Origin: Candidatus Woesearchaeota archaeon
GTDB taxonomy: Archaea; Nanobdellota; Nanobdellia; Woesearchaeales; GW2011-AR4
Direction: 5' to 3'
Assembly (NCBI GenBank): GCA_019323655.1
Contig: JAHWGX010000022.1
Coordinates: 1-16,799, forward strand
DNA: 16,799 nt
This document shows, one piece after another, positions 1 through 8,400 of this stretch. The notes under the pieces are model-generated. The model made no database searches and was not told the DNA's origin. It worked only from the letters and a program-made list of their open reading frames with translations. The number at the start of each line of letters is the position of its first letter. Within the stretch, counting starts at the first letter, position 1. The position numbers and the translations under genes were made by a program.

Positions 1-243
1 ATGCAGCCAATCCAAAACCTTCTGAACAAAATAAAGTGGGACAAAAGGGAAGACCCAAAGCAGTATTCCATTTTCTATTATGACAGGATTCTGAAGAAAT
101 TAATAAAAGTCCCCTATGCCAAAATCAAGAGAATTGAAGGCAGCTTTATGGTGCTGGACAATGAGGAAGAATCCAATATTCCGCTGCACCGCATTAAGAA
201 AGTTGCAAAAGGCGAAATTATTTTCTGGGAAAGAAAGTTTTAA
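1..243 (+). CDS. DUF504 / MJ1316-type RNA end-recognition protein
   Basis: An 80-residue protein of the DUF504 (UPF0248, MJ1316) family. The family is mostly archaeal and has been proposed, from domain context, to recognise cyclic-phosphate ends of RNA in RNA repair or processing. Family features visible here are the N-terminal LLNKIKWD segment (residues 7-14), an FYYDR stretch near residue 25-29, and the C-terminal IPLHRIKKV followed by GEIIFWER. These match the usual IPxHRI...G.iiW.R ending. The length equals the usual family length. The ATG lies on the first base of the window, so an upstream start or promoter cannot be excluded. Its stop codon overlaps the TATA box of the next gene. The family call is firm; the biochemical role is inferred from the literature on the family. 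Confidence 0.85.
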   Translation: MQPIQNLLNKIKWDKREDPKQYSIFYYDRILKKLIKVPYAKIKRIEGSFMVLDNEEESNIPLHRIKKVAKGEIIFWERKF

Positions 244-247
244 ATAA
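238..247 (+). promoter_or_regulatory. TATA box for the coiled-coil gene at 271
   Basis: TTTTAAATAA is centred about 28 nt before the ATG at 271, the distance expected when transcription starts at or next to the start codon. No Shine-Dalgarno sequence lies before that ATG, so a leaderless mRNA is likely. The box overlaps the stop codon (241-243) of the preceding gene. Confidence 0.6.
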
Positions 248-270
248 AATCAATAAAATAATATGCTAAA

Positions 271-768
271 ATGGAAGATGAAAAAGTAAAACGGCTTGCA
301 GAGACATTGAAAAGCCAGGGGCTTGCTGCTTCTATGTTTGAGGCAATTCAAAAAGCAAAGAGCATCTTAAATGTGGGCGCTCCAAAAGGCGATGATCCCG
401 AGGGAAAAAATGAAGAGAGGTTTAAAAGCCCGGATTACGACATAGGCAGGGAGGACGCTACCCTAAATGAATTGATGGAGGATGTTGGCGTTACAGAAGA
501 GCAGGTGGAATCAAAAAAACAGGAAAAGCTTGACGAGATGGAAATCCAGCTTGCTAAGCTGAAAAAGGGCATAGAGCAGGCTGAAAAAAGCCCTGAAAAA
601 ACCGAGCAGATAAGGGAAGACATTTCAAGCATCAAGGATGAAATTGAAGAATTGGGCGAAGGGAAAAAAGAGGAAGAGCCTGCTGCAGAGGAAGATGAGC
701 CTGAAGATGACAAGTTCAAGGAAGAGAAAAAAATTGACTTGACAAAAGTCTTTGGCCCTAAAAAGTAG
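271..768 (+). CDS. Acidic coiled-coil protein, function unknown
   Basis: A 165-residue soluble protein that I do not recognise by function. Residues 1-35 form a short predicted helical unit (KRLAETLKSQGLAAS followed by FEAIQKAKSIL), resembling small UBA-like or helix-turn-helix N-termini in appearance only. Residues about 75-135 are rich in Glu, Lys and Gln with heptad-like spacing and probably form a coiled coil. Residues about 130-155 are very acidic low-complexity sequence, and the protein ends in a short basic tail (DLTKVFGPKK). There is no signal peptide or membrane segment. It is preceded by its own TATA box and is probably translated from a leaderless message. It could be a scaffold or chaperone-like partner, but nothing in the sequence proves that. 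Confidence 0.7.
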   Translation: MEDEKVKRLAETLKSQGLAASMFEAIQKAKSILNVGAPKGDDPEGKNEERFKSPDYDIGREDATLNELMEDVGVTEEQVESKKQEKLDEMEIQLAKLKKGIEQAEKSPEKTEQIREDISSIKDEIEELGEGKKEEEPAAEEDEPEDDKFKEEKKIDLTKVFGPKK

Positions 769-797
769 CCGGTAATTAATTTCTGTTGGTATCAATC

Positions 798-804
798 AAA
801 AAAA
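798..804 (-). terminator. Probable T-tract terminator after the DUF1858 gene
   Basis: Read on the minus strand, seven consecutive T residues follow the stop codon of the DUF1858 gene by about 25 nt. Archaeal RNA polymerase commonly terminates at such T-tracts without needing a hairpin. The site lies between two convergent genes (stops at 768 and 829). Confidence 0.45.
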
Positions 805-828
805 TTATTTTACTCCTCAGGTGAATAC

Positions 829-1059
829 CTAAGGTTTTTTAATTGCCTGGTTTAGCTTCTTTACTGCTTCGTCAATCTGCTTGTCATTCATGCCGTGCGC
901 CTTAAATCCGTCCTCTATGCTCTCAAAACCGGCTATATGGCAACCGACACAATGAAGGCCAAGACCCATGAGAGCCTCAACTACTTCAGGATATTTTTCA
1001 ACTGCTTCCCTAATCAAGGTTTCTTTCGTTATTTTCTGTATTTTATTTTTTTGTTCCAT
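829..1059 (-). CDS. DUF1858 domain protein (hybrid-cluster-associated disulfide type)
   Basis: A 76-residue protein that matches the DUF1858 family across its whole length. Family marks are ITKETLIREAVEKYPEVVEAL in the first half, the cysteine motif GLHCVGCHIAGFES (residues about 34-47), and the helix FKAHGMNDKQIDEAVKKLN at the end. Related domains occur alone, at the N-terminus of ScdA-like iron-sulfur repair proteins and beside hybrid-cluster (prismane) proteins. The CxxC pair suggests redox or metal chemistry, but the exact function is not established. It lies downstream of purF on the same strand, but a TATA-like box in the 101-nt gap suggests separate transcription. No membrane segment or signal peptide is present. 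Confidence 0.85.
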   Translation of the reverse strand: MEQKNKIQKITKETLIREAVEKYPEVVEALMGLGLHCVGCHIAGFESIEDGFKAHGMNDKQIDEAVKKLNQAIKKP

Positions 1060-1110
1060 TCTGCCTTGCTAAAAATTAAAATCAATTAAAAATTAGTTTT
1101 AATGCTAATA

Positions 1111-1120
1111 TTTTATAAAT
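1111..1120 (-). promoter_or_regulatory. Candidate TATA box for the DUF1858 gene
   Basis: ATTTATAAAA on the minus strand, centred about 56 nt upstream of the ATG at 1059, would give a leader of roughly 30 nt. A second AT-rich stretch nearer the gene (about 1084-1096) could instead give an almost leaderless message. The choice between them is not resolved. Confidence 0.4.
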
Positions 1121-1135
1121 CTTTTGCTGGGAGGG

Positions 1136-1149
1136 CTTTTTGTAAAAAG
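1136..1149 (-). terminator. Possible purF terminator
   Basis: Immediately after the purF stop codon the minus strand reads a run of five T in the small palindrome CTTTTTACAAAAAG. The palindrome loop is too short to be a convincing hairpin, so the T run is the main evidence. Confidence 0.3.
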
Positions 1150-1160
1150 TGCGCCAGTGC

Positions 1161-2714
1161 CTAACAAGAAACTGAATATGTCCTTTCTTTAATGCCTTTT
1201 CTATGGTTTTCCCACGCTTTTTTGAACAATCTTTTTCCCCATGGCGTAGGGTAGTCGCAGGTAATGCAGGCTGTGCATAAGCTGTTTTTTGGCAAGCCTA
1301 TTGACCTTATTAAGCCCCCTATACTTTGGTATATTAGGGAGTCTGCTCCCAGGTCCTTTGCAATTCTGCTGCATGTTTCTTTGCTGATGTCTTTGAAAAC
1401 AGGCTTTTTTTCATATTGCGGAACAAGAAGCTCAGAAATGGTTGACATATCAATGCCGTAAAAGCATGGGCCCCTGATTGGCGGGCATGTAATTCTCAAA
1501 TGCACTTCCTTTACTCCGCCTTCTTCCCTTAGGTACCTTACAAGCTGTCTTGTGGTATTTCCCCTGACAATGCTGTCATCGACAAGCAGGACTTTTTTTC
1601 CTTCAGTAACATTCCTTAGCACAGTATATTTGTTCTGCACTTTGTCGTGCCTTGAAGCGCCTTCTATGAAAGTCCTTCCAACGTACCTGTTCCTCATAAT
1701 GCCTTCTGTTGAAGGAACGCCAAGCTCATAAGCATAAGCATCGCCTGCCGCTTTTGCTGTATCCGGAACAGGGACGACAATGAAGCCCTTATCAATTTTT
1801 TGCGTTTCCAGTTTTGCTAATTCCTTGCCCAGGCTTGTTCTTGTAAGGTACACTGACCTTGAATCAAGAGTTGAGCCTACATTGGAAAAATAAACCCATT
1901 CGAACATGCAATGAGATCTTACCTTGGTTTCTGCATACCTTTTAATCTCCACCTTCCCGTCTTTAATATAAATCATATGCCCCGGCTGAAGCGAATTTAT
2001 GTTTTTTAACCCGCAATTTGTCAGAGCAACACTCTCAGAAGCCGCCATAAACACATTTTTATCCTCGCTGAAGCCGTAAACAAGGGGCCTAAAACCGTAA
2101 GGGTCGCGTACTATTGCCATCTCGCCTTCTGCATTAATAAAAGCGATGTTATAGCAGCCATCAAACTTTTTGGCAAGATTGGAAAAAACCTTAACAATAT
2201 TCCCTTTCTCAGAATTTAATTGCTTGGCCAGAAAATGCATTATTATTTCAGTGTCATTATCATAAATAACGTGGTAATCCTCTTTTTTGCTCAAAAGTTT
2301 TTTTTTCAGCTCTGAAAAATTTGCAAGGTTGCCATTAAGGCAGAAGGAGAACCACTTCCATTTTCTCCCGTGGCGCCTTTCAAATGGCTGCGCGACATCC
2401 ACATCTTCGCTTCCTGATGTTGCATAACGGACATGCCCTATTCCCTTTTTTCCGGCATACCTCTTGAAAATCTTAAAGCTCTTTTCCTTGTTGCTTGTTT
2501 TAAAAGCCTCGTTAACATGGCCTAACTCCTTGTAAGTATCAAGTATCTGGGGCCTGTCAGGATCGTAGGTGGTAATGCCAGCACTTAACTGCCCCCTGTT
2601 CTGCAGGTTCAGCAGCAGCTTATACAGGTAAAACAGGGCTTTATTTGCCGCATCGCAATTATTTTTAATGCAAACGGCGCATATACCGCACTCTTCATGT
2701 AGATTATCCAGCAT
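1161..2714 (-). CDS. purF: Amidophosphoribosyltransferase, iron-sulfur type
   Basis: Glutamine PRPP amidotransferase catalyses the first step of de novo purine synthesis: PRPP plus glutamine gives phosphoribosylamine. The 517-residue protein has an N-terminal Ntn glutaminase domain and a C-terminal PRTase domain. Cys9 is the nucleophile (EECGICAV), so the eight residues before it must be removed, as in the Bacillus type. GHVRYATSG and LNGNLANF complete the glutaminase site. The PRPP loop VLLVDDSIVRGNTT is at about 376-389. Cys269, Cys417, Cys480 and Cys483 fall in the four contexts that bind a [4Fe-4S] cluster in Bacillus PurF. I chose the ATG at 2714 rather than one at 2807. The earlier start adds 31 basic residues unlike the family, and a TATA box at 2744-2751 would start RNA near 2721, inside that extension. 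The gene is divergent from purD. Confidence 0.96.
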   Translation of the reverse strand: MLDNLHEECGICAVCIKNNCDAANKALFYLYKLLLNLQNRGQLSAGITTYDPDRPQILDTYKELGHVNEAFKTSNKEKSFKIFKRYAGKKGIGHVRYATSGSEDVDVAQPFERRHGRKWKWFSFCLNGNLANFSELKKKLLSKKEDYHVIYDNDTEIIMHFLAKQLNSEKGNIVKVFSNLAKKFDGCYNIAFINAEGEMAIVRDPYGFRPLVYGFSEDKNVFMAASESVALTNCGLKNINSLQPGHMIYIKDGKVEIKRYAETKVRSHCMFEWVYFSNVGSTLDSRSVYLTRTSLGKELAKLETQKIDKGFIVVPVPDTAKAAGDAYAYELGVPSTEGIMRNRYVGRTFIEGASRHDKVQNKYTVLRNVTEGKKVLLVDDSIVRGNTTRQLVRYLREEGGVKEVHLRITCPPIRGPCFYGIDMSTISELLVPQYEKKPVFKDISKETCSRIAKDLGADSLIYQSIGGLIRSIGLPKNSLCTACITCDYPTPWGKRLFKKAWENHRKGIKERTYSVSC

Positions 2715-2743
2715 TTTACCCCGAAGATTAACAGAACGCAAAC

Positions 2744-2751
2744 TATTTAAA
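2744..2751 (-). promoter_or_regulatory. TATA box of purF
   Basis: TTTAAATA on the minus strand is centred about 34 nt before the chosen ATG at 2714. It predicts a transcription start near 2721 and a leader of only about 7 nt. It also argues against translation from the ATG at 2807, which lies upstream of the box. Confidence 0.6.
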
Positions 2752-2852
2752 CGTTTCTTTTTTTGAGTTTTAAAGAGCTTTTGAGAGATAAGCATGGATT
2801 TGCTCAATAATAGCTGTTAAGCAAAAATAATCCGGATAGTGTAAAAATAGGC

Positions 2853-2859
2853 GGGGTGG
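2853..2859 (+). promoter_or_regulatory. Ribosome binding site of purD
   Basis: GGGGTGG ends four bases before the purD ATG and can pair with the pyrimidine-rich 3' end of archaeal 16S rRNA. Together with the homologous N-terminus (MNILLVGHGAREH) it fixes the start at 2864. No clear TATA box stands out upstream; AT-rich stretches at 2822-2831 and 2841-2850 are weak candidates. Confidence 0.6.
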
Positions 2860-2863
2860 TATT

Positions 2864-5185
2864 ATGAACATATTACTGGTAGGCCATGGCGCGAGAGAGC
2901 ATGTAATAGCAGAGACTTTCAGGAAAAACAAGGCTGTCAAGCTGTATTCTTTTATGAAATCAAAAAATCCGGGAATTTCCCTGTTATCAGAAAATGTTGA
3001 GCTTGGCTCTTACTCGGATTTGGAGAAAATCAGGAAGTTTGCGGAAAAAAACAAAGTTGATTTTGCTTTTATCGGCCCGGAGGAGCCACTAAGCCTGGGT
3101 GTTGTTGACAGGCTGCAGGAAGTGGGGATAAATTCAATAGGCCCAACAAAAAGTATGGCAAGGCTTGAAACAAGCAAGTCTTTTGCAAGAGAACTGCTTG
3201 AGAAATATAAAATTGAGGGAAACCCTAAATTTGGGGTTTTCAGCAAAAAGAATTTTGAGGAGATTAAGGATTTTCTCGGAGAAATTGATGGCATTGTCGT
3301 AAAGCCTGACGGACTGACCGGAGGAAAAGGCGTCAGGGTGCAGGGAGACCATTTTAATACAAAAGAAGAAGCGCTTGATTACTGCAAAGAGGTTTTGGAG
3401 TCTCATCCTACGGTGATTGTTGAAGAAAAGCTTGACGGAGAGGAATTTTCCCTGCAATGCCTTACAGACGGAAAAACAGTTATTGGGACACCGGCCGCCC
3501 AAGACCACAAAAGGGCTTATGAAGATGACAAAGGTCCAAATTGTTATTCTTCTGACACAGAAATTTTGACTGAAAATGGGTGGAAGACTTTTAATAAAAT
3601 CAAACAGAATGAAAAAGTCATGACTTTTGATTCGAAGAAAAAAATTTTGGAGTTTAAAAAACCAAATAAGATTTATTGGATGAAGTATCAAGGAAAGATG
3701 ATTCATTTCAAACATAGAGAATTAGATTTATTGGTAACTCCAAACCATAGAATGCTTGTACAAAATAGGAAAACAAAAAGAATGAAAGTTTTAAAAGCTG
3801 GAAATTTTCTTGGAGAAAACGAAATTTTTCTCACTGGAGCTTGGAAAGGAAAATCCCAAAAATATTTTGATATCAAGGGATATGATTATAAGTTTAACAG
3901 GATATTAAAAAAACAGAAAATTAAGTTTGTAGATTGGGTTCGGTTTATGGGCTTATTCTTATCAGAAGGTTACGTATCTGACAGGAAAAAAGAGCATAGA
4001 GTCTATATTTGTCAAACAAGAAAATCCAAATATTTTCAAGATTTTAAAAAAATATTATCAAAATTGCCTTATAATTTTTTGTATGATGAAAAAAGTTCTA
4101 AGTTTAGAATAAATTCAGTGCAACTTGCTAAGATTTTAAAAAAATTTGGGATATCCAAAGAAAAGTTTATTCCCGATTATATAAAAAATGCAAAAAAAGA
4201 ACATATTGTTGAATTTCTAAATGCTTTTATTATGGGCGACGGAGACATTCACTACGGAAGATTGAGGATCTGTTCCGGATCAAAAAAATTAATAGACAAC
4301 GTACAAGAGCTTATCTTAAAAACAGGAAAATCCGGCATAATTTCTATTGACAAAAGAAAAAAGATGTTGAATCCAATAAACAAGAAATATTATAAAGCGA
4401 ATAAAGTCTATTCCATAGAAATCAAGCCGGAAATTAGAGTTGGGATAAGAAAAAAAGATATAAAGGAAATTAGCTATAAAGGTTATATAGGCTGTGTTTC
4501 AGTTCCTACAGGTTTTGTAATGGTAAGAAGAAAGAACAGGGCAGCTATTTCTGGTAATACCGGAGGCATGGGCTCTTATTCATGCGAAGACCACCTGATG
4601 CCGTTCCTTAATAAAGAGCATGTTGACAAAGCAATGGAGATAACAAGAAAAACTGCTGATGCAATCTACAAAGAGACAGGGCTTTATTACAACGGAGTTA
4701 TGTACGGGGGATTTATTCTGACAAAAAACGGCTTAAAGCTTTTGGAGTACAATGCAAGGTTTGGCGATCCAGAGGCTATGAATGTTTTGCCTTTGCTTAA
4801 AACAGATTTTGCCAGCATATGCCAAGCAATAATTGCCCAGGAACTTGGAAGGATTAAGGTGGAATTTGAAAAAAAGGCTACTGTATGCAAGTATGCTGTT
4901 CCAGAAGGCTATCCTAAGAGCCCTGTCAAGAATGAAAAAGTGGAGATTCTGAAGATTCCTGAAAAGGCCAGTGTTTATTATGCCTCTGTCGACCAGAAAG
5001 AAGATGGGTTATACATGACAGGCTCGCGTGCAGTAGCATTCTTAGGCATTGGAAGCAGCTTGGAGGAAGCGGAAAAGATTGCTGAGGAAGCTGTTTCATC
5101 TGCTAAAGGAAAAATTTTCCACAGAAAAGATATTGGAACCAGGGCTCTGATTGAGAAAAGGGTCAGGCATGTGGAAAGTTTTTGA
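2864..5185 (+). CDS. purD: Phosphoribosylamine-glycine ligase, intein-containing precursor
   Basis: GAR synthetase carries out the second step of purine synthesis, joining phosphoribosylamine and glycine with ATP. The precursor is 773 residues. Residues 227-565 are an intein; the joined exteins (226 plus 208) give a 434-residue enzyme, the normal PurD size. The N-extein has the nucleotide-fold start ILLVGHGAREH and the ATP-grasp loop KPDGLTGGKG (147-156). The C-extein begins TGGMGSYS and carries the GARS signature RFGDPEAM (632-639 of the precursor). The intein splits the very conserved loop GPN/TGGMG, so the enzyme should be inactive until splicing. A Shine-Dalgarno site precedes the ATG. 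The gene is divergent from purF, the previous enzyme in the pathway, and convergent with the lipoprotein gene 12 nt downstream. Confidence 0.96.
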   Translation: MNILLVGHGAREHVIAETFRKNKAVKLYSFMKSKNPGISLLSENVELGSYSDLEKIRKFAEKNKVDFAFIGPEEPLSLGVVDRLQEVGINSIGPTKSMARLETSKSFARELLEKYKIEGNPKFGVFSKKNFEEIKDFLGEIDGIVVKPDGLTGGKGVRVQGDHFNTKEEALDYCKEVLESHPTVIVEEKLDGEEFSLQCLTDGKTVIGTPAAQDHKRAYEDDKGPNCYSSDTEILTENGWKTFNKIKQNEKVMTFDSKKKILEFKKPNKIYWMKYQGKMIHFKHRELDLLVTPNHRMLVQNRKTKRMKVLKAGNFLGENEIFLTGAWKGKSQKYFDIKGYDYKFNRILKKQKIKFVDWVRFMGLFLSEGYVSDRKKEHRVYICQTRKSKYFQDFKKILSKLPYNFLYDEKSSKFRINSVQLAKILKKFGISKEKFIPDYIKNAKKEHIVEFLNAFIMGDGDIHYGRLRICSGSKKLIDNVQELILKTGKSGIISIDKRKKMLNPINKKYYKANKVYSIEIKPEIRVGIRKKDIKEISYKGYIGCVSVPTGFVMVRRKNRAAISGNTGGMGSYSCEDHLMPFLNKEHVDKAMEITRKTADAIYKETGLYYNGVMYGGFILTKNGLKLLEYNARFGDPEAMNVLPLLKTDFASICQAIIAQELGRIKVEFEKKATVCKYAVPEGYPKSPVKNEKVEILKIPEKASVYYASVDQKEDGLYMTGSRAVAFLGIGSSLEEAEKIAEEAVSSAKGKIFHRKDIGTRALIEKRVRHVESF
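3542..4558 (+). mobile_element. Intein with LAGLIDADG homing endonuclease in PurD
   Basis: A 339-residue in-frame insertion between Asn226 and Thr566 of the PurD precursor. Splicing block A starts with Cys1 (CYSSDTEILTENGWK). Block B has TPNH (66-69). Two LAGLIDADG helices, FMGLFLSEG (135-143) and FLNAFIMGDGD (225-235), keep their acidic residues (Glu, Asp), so the nuclease may be active. Block F is GYIGCVSVPTG (314-324), followed by VRRKNRAAISGN ending in the terminal Asn339, with Thr as the +1 residue. The residue before Asn is Gly, not the classic His; the SGN ending resembles that of some other inteins. Arg codons differ from the host gene: by hand count 12 AGA and 5 AGG in the intein, against 4 AGA and 11 AGG in the exteins. 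This suggests a separate origin. The exact boundaries follow from restoring the PurD motif GPNTGGMG. Confidence 0.95.
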
Positions 5186-5197
5186 AAATACAGGCAA

Positions 5198-5392
5198 TCA
5201 GGCAGGAATTTGCGGAGGATTAACCTCTTCTGTATCTTCAAAGATATCCCCAATTCCAGTGTCTTCGTATTCTGCCTGGATATCTCCATCTTCGCCTTGA
5301 GGCTGGGAAGATTTGTCTGCTGAACTGCAGCCTATTAAAAAAACCAGATTAACCATCACCAAGGCTAAAATAAAATATGTTATTATTTTCAT
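5198..5392 (-). CDS. Small secreted lipoprotein
   Basis: A 64-residue protein with a hydrophobic signal segment (MKIITYFILALVMVNLVFLIG) and a lipobox-like LIGC at residues 19-22, followed by Ser-Ser. Cleavage before Cys22 and lipid attachment would leave a mature acidic peptide of about 43 residues, rich in Asp and Glu, ending in NPPQIPA. It begins 13 nt after the stop of the large secreted protein gene, and its Shine-Dalgarno site fills that gap, so the two are almost certainly cotranscribed. The shared proline-rich C-terminal flavour (PPEMPE in the large protein) is noted but may be chance. Function is unknown; association with the large surface protein is an inference from the operon. Confidence 0.8.
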   Translation of the reverse strand: MKIITYFILALVMVNLVFLIGCSSADKSSQPQGEDGDIQAEYEDTGIGDIFEDTEEVNPPQIPA

Positions 5393-5397
5393 TTTTT

Positions 5398-5405
5398 ATC
5401 ACCTC
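5398..5405 (-). promoter_or_regulatory. Shine-Dalgarno site of the lipoprotein gene
   Basis: GAGGTGAT on the minus strand, five bases before the ATG at 5392 and directly after the stop codon of the upstream gene. It supports translation of the second gene of a two-gene operon. Confidence 0.75.
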
Positions 5406-8400
5406 TTATTCCGGCATTTCCGGAGGGGCTAGGATTTCCGAGCCGCTGAGCCTGCAATAATCTTCTGCTTTTACCAGGAATCCGTAGCTGTACTGGTAAT
5501 CAGAGAAAGAATACTCTAAGCTTATTTGTTTCCATTCCTGCTTTTCTGCATCCCACAAAAACATTTTTTCAAGATTGCAGTCTCCTAAAATATCGGTTAA
5601 GTAGCCGCCAACCATGTCTTCTGTAATAGGCACTAAATTCCAGCCTTTTACCAGCTCCAGGTCCTGAAATGAAATTCCCCTGTCAACCCATATGTTCAAT
5701 GTTAAAGGCTCACTTGTGTAAATCCAAAATGCATTTTTCGCAAGGTATTCCCTTAATTTGCCTCCGAGAAGCTCTTCTGCTTCATTTAGGGTAACATACT
5801 CCTGCTTTTCCTTGATGTAGACAAAGCCTATCAGCTTCTGGCCTTCTACTAAACCTTCTTCATCAAACTTCAGAAGCCTTCCTGGAAGGCTGATTAAATT
5901 CCATCCCCTGGAAAGCTTAATTGACACTTTCTCTCCTGGGAATGGCGGCGGCTCTGGCGATTCTGGTTGAATAGCCAAGGTAGCATATGCTGTATCCTGA
6001 ACCTGATAGTTGTCTTTCAGAACTGCTGTCACGCCAAATTCATACTTTCTGCTTAAGGTTGCGGGTGTGGTAGATATTGCAATCGTTGCAGGCTCTTCTT
6101 CTATAATTTCTGTCTCAGCAATTTCTTCCGCAGTTGCTGAAACTGCTGCGCCTTTTCCCCTCAGTGAATGAGCCTGCTCTTTAAGGGGCTTTGAAATAGT
6201 ATTCTTAACGAGAGTTTCCATTATCGTCTTGCCGGTAATTGTCTGCGCCTGTTCTTTTATTTCGACAATTTCATAAGGGCTTATGGTTAATTCAAATGAA
6301 GCTGAGCCTCCAGAAGGAACCTTAATTTCTTTGGGGTATTCTTTTGAAAATGGAAGATTCCTGACATTAATGGTGTAAACCGAAGCTTCCAGCTTTTCGC
6401 ATTCCCCGCTTACCTCGCATCTTGGTTTGGGGTGCTTATCTGTCACCTTAACTGTATACACTGCTTTTTCCCCGTAATTTATTGCCTGCTCATTTGGAAT
6501 AATCTCCACGTCTACGCCTTCAATTGAAAGGGCTTTATCAACAACAAAAACAGCATATTTCCCATCAGAGTTTAGGAACGTCAGTTTTGCTCCGAAAACT
6601 GTTTTGGATTCACCTTTTTCAAGGGCAATCCTTGCTCCAGCTACTCCGCAAGTTGCGCCTTCGCATAAATCTGGCATTTCAACATTCACAGAAACTGTGT
6701 AATAGCAACCTGTTGTTGTTGTGGGTTCAGTTGTTGTTTTGCATATTCTTTCTATTTCGTCCAATATGATGTGCATATAATTGTAATCTGTTACTTTTGC
6801 ATATTGCTTTTCAGCCAAAGAAAACTTTTGGCCGAGCTTCGTATAAATTACGTTTGCTGCGCAATCAGCCATACAGTTGCATTTATTCTCCCCTTGCCCG
6901 CAAATGCTATTGCCGCATCTTGAGCACATAAAAGAGCCGTCATTAGGGGCAACGCACATATCTCCGCTTGGGAAAGCATTGCCTATTTGAGTAAGGCCCT
7001 CACAGCATTTATCATCATTAAACCTGCTTCCTTTTTCCCCTTCAGAGATGCATTCTGGTTCTTCTTTTAAACAAGCGCCGTCTTGGCAGCCGTTGGGGCA
7101 CTTAAATCCTATGTGGGCATCTGATAAATCAGGTTTACAATGTTTTTCAATGAGGTAACATTTTTCTCCGCTACATTCCTCTATTTTTTTTCCTTCATTG
7201 TCTATTACATAACCATAAGATGAAAAATCAGGATTATAAATACAATAATCCCAAGATTTCTTTCCATATGCAAAATAACCACTGTTATAATTAATTCTAT
7301 AGCCTTTCACATAATAATTTTCTCCTCCGTCAGAGTCTGTGCATTGTGGAAGGTTTACAAATAAATCTAATAAGTTTGCACTTGATACTTCGTTGCTTAA
7401 CATAGACCTATGTGTCACACCTTTTTTTAATAATATTCCATGGATTTCAGTTGCAAAGTTTACATGGCTTGCTGGAGAATGCTCTCCTACAATAATTACT
7501 GCTCCTCCCTGGTAGACTGCAAGTGTAACCTTGTTGTCTAACATAAGCCCGTTTACTTCACTAAATATTTTACTAGTACCTGCAGGCATTTCCTCATACC
7601 CCTTTGCTTTCAAAGCAAGAGCTACATCCGCAATTAGAGTAACATCAGAGGAAGGAGACTTATCATCTACCGCCATTATAAAGGGTGGTAAAGGTTTATT
7701 TACAATACAAGCCCCATCATTGCAGCCGTTGGGGCATTTGTATGTTTTTTCTGTGAAAGTCCACTCACCAACAACAGTATTTGACTTACACAGGCCTTCT
7801 TTTACATAATTGCCTTCATCAACACAGATTCCATCCCATTCATTAGCAACACAACAATCACCTTGCCCAGCCCCATACTCGTCTTTTGCTAAACCTTTTG
7901 TATAAATATCATCTTTATCAGGGTCGCTACAGGTAGGACTAATTGTTGTTCCTACACAAGCACCATTAACGCACCCTCCACTACATTTGACTACAATATG
8001 GTTCCCTTTTCCATAAGTATTATCATCACAATAATGCTCCCATAAACCATCTTCTTTCCCAGTAAGACTGCTTATATCACAAACATCTTCGAAAAGTTTA
8101 TCCCCTATTTGTACTATACCTTTTTTATAGTAATTCCTACCACCGTCAGAGTCTGTGCATGTCAAAGTTTTTTTCACGCAAGCCCCTTCTTTGCATTCAT
8201 AACCAGTAGGGCATATGTAAATTTCATTTGAACAGCTGCCACTCTCACTGCAATACTTTTCATTGAGTCTTATTACAGAAGGGTTTTGGGAATCCGGAAG
8301 GCAAATGTCCGGGGCATACACTCCTGCAGATGTGCAAGCGCCTTTCACGTAATAATCCCTGCCGCCGTCAGAGTCTGTGCATGTTGGCTTTTCTTCAACA

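Noticed and set aside
2715..2807. Extra 31 residues at the N-terminus of PurF from an ATG at 2807
   Set aside because: The stretch is basic and unlike the family, and the TATA box at 2744-2751 would begin the RNA downstream of that ATG.
3134..3715. A 193-codon open frame on the minus strand under purD
   Set aside because: It crosses the extein-intein border, shows no recognisable motif, and is the antisense of a well-supported gene.
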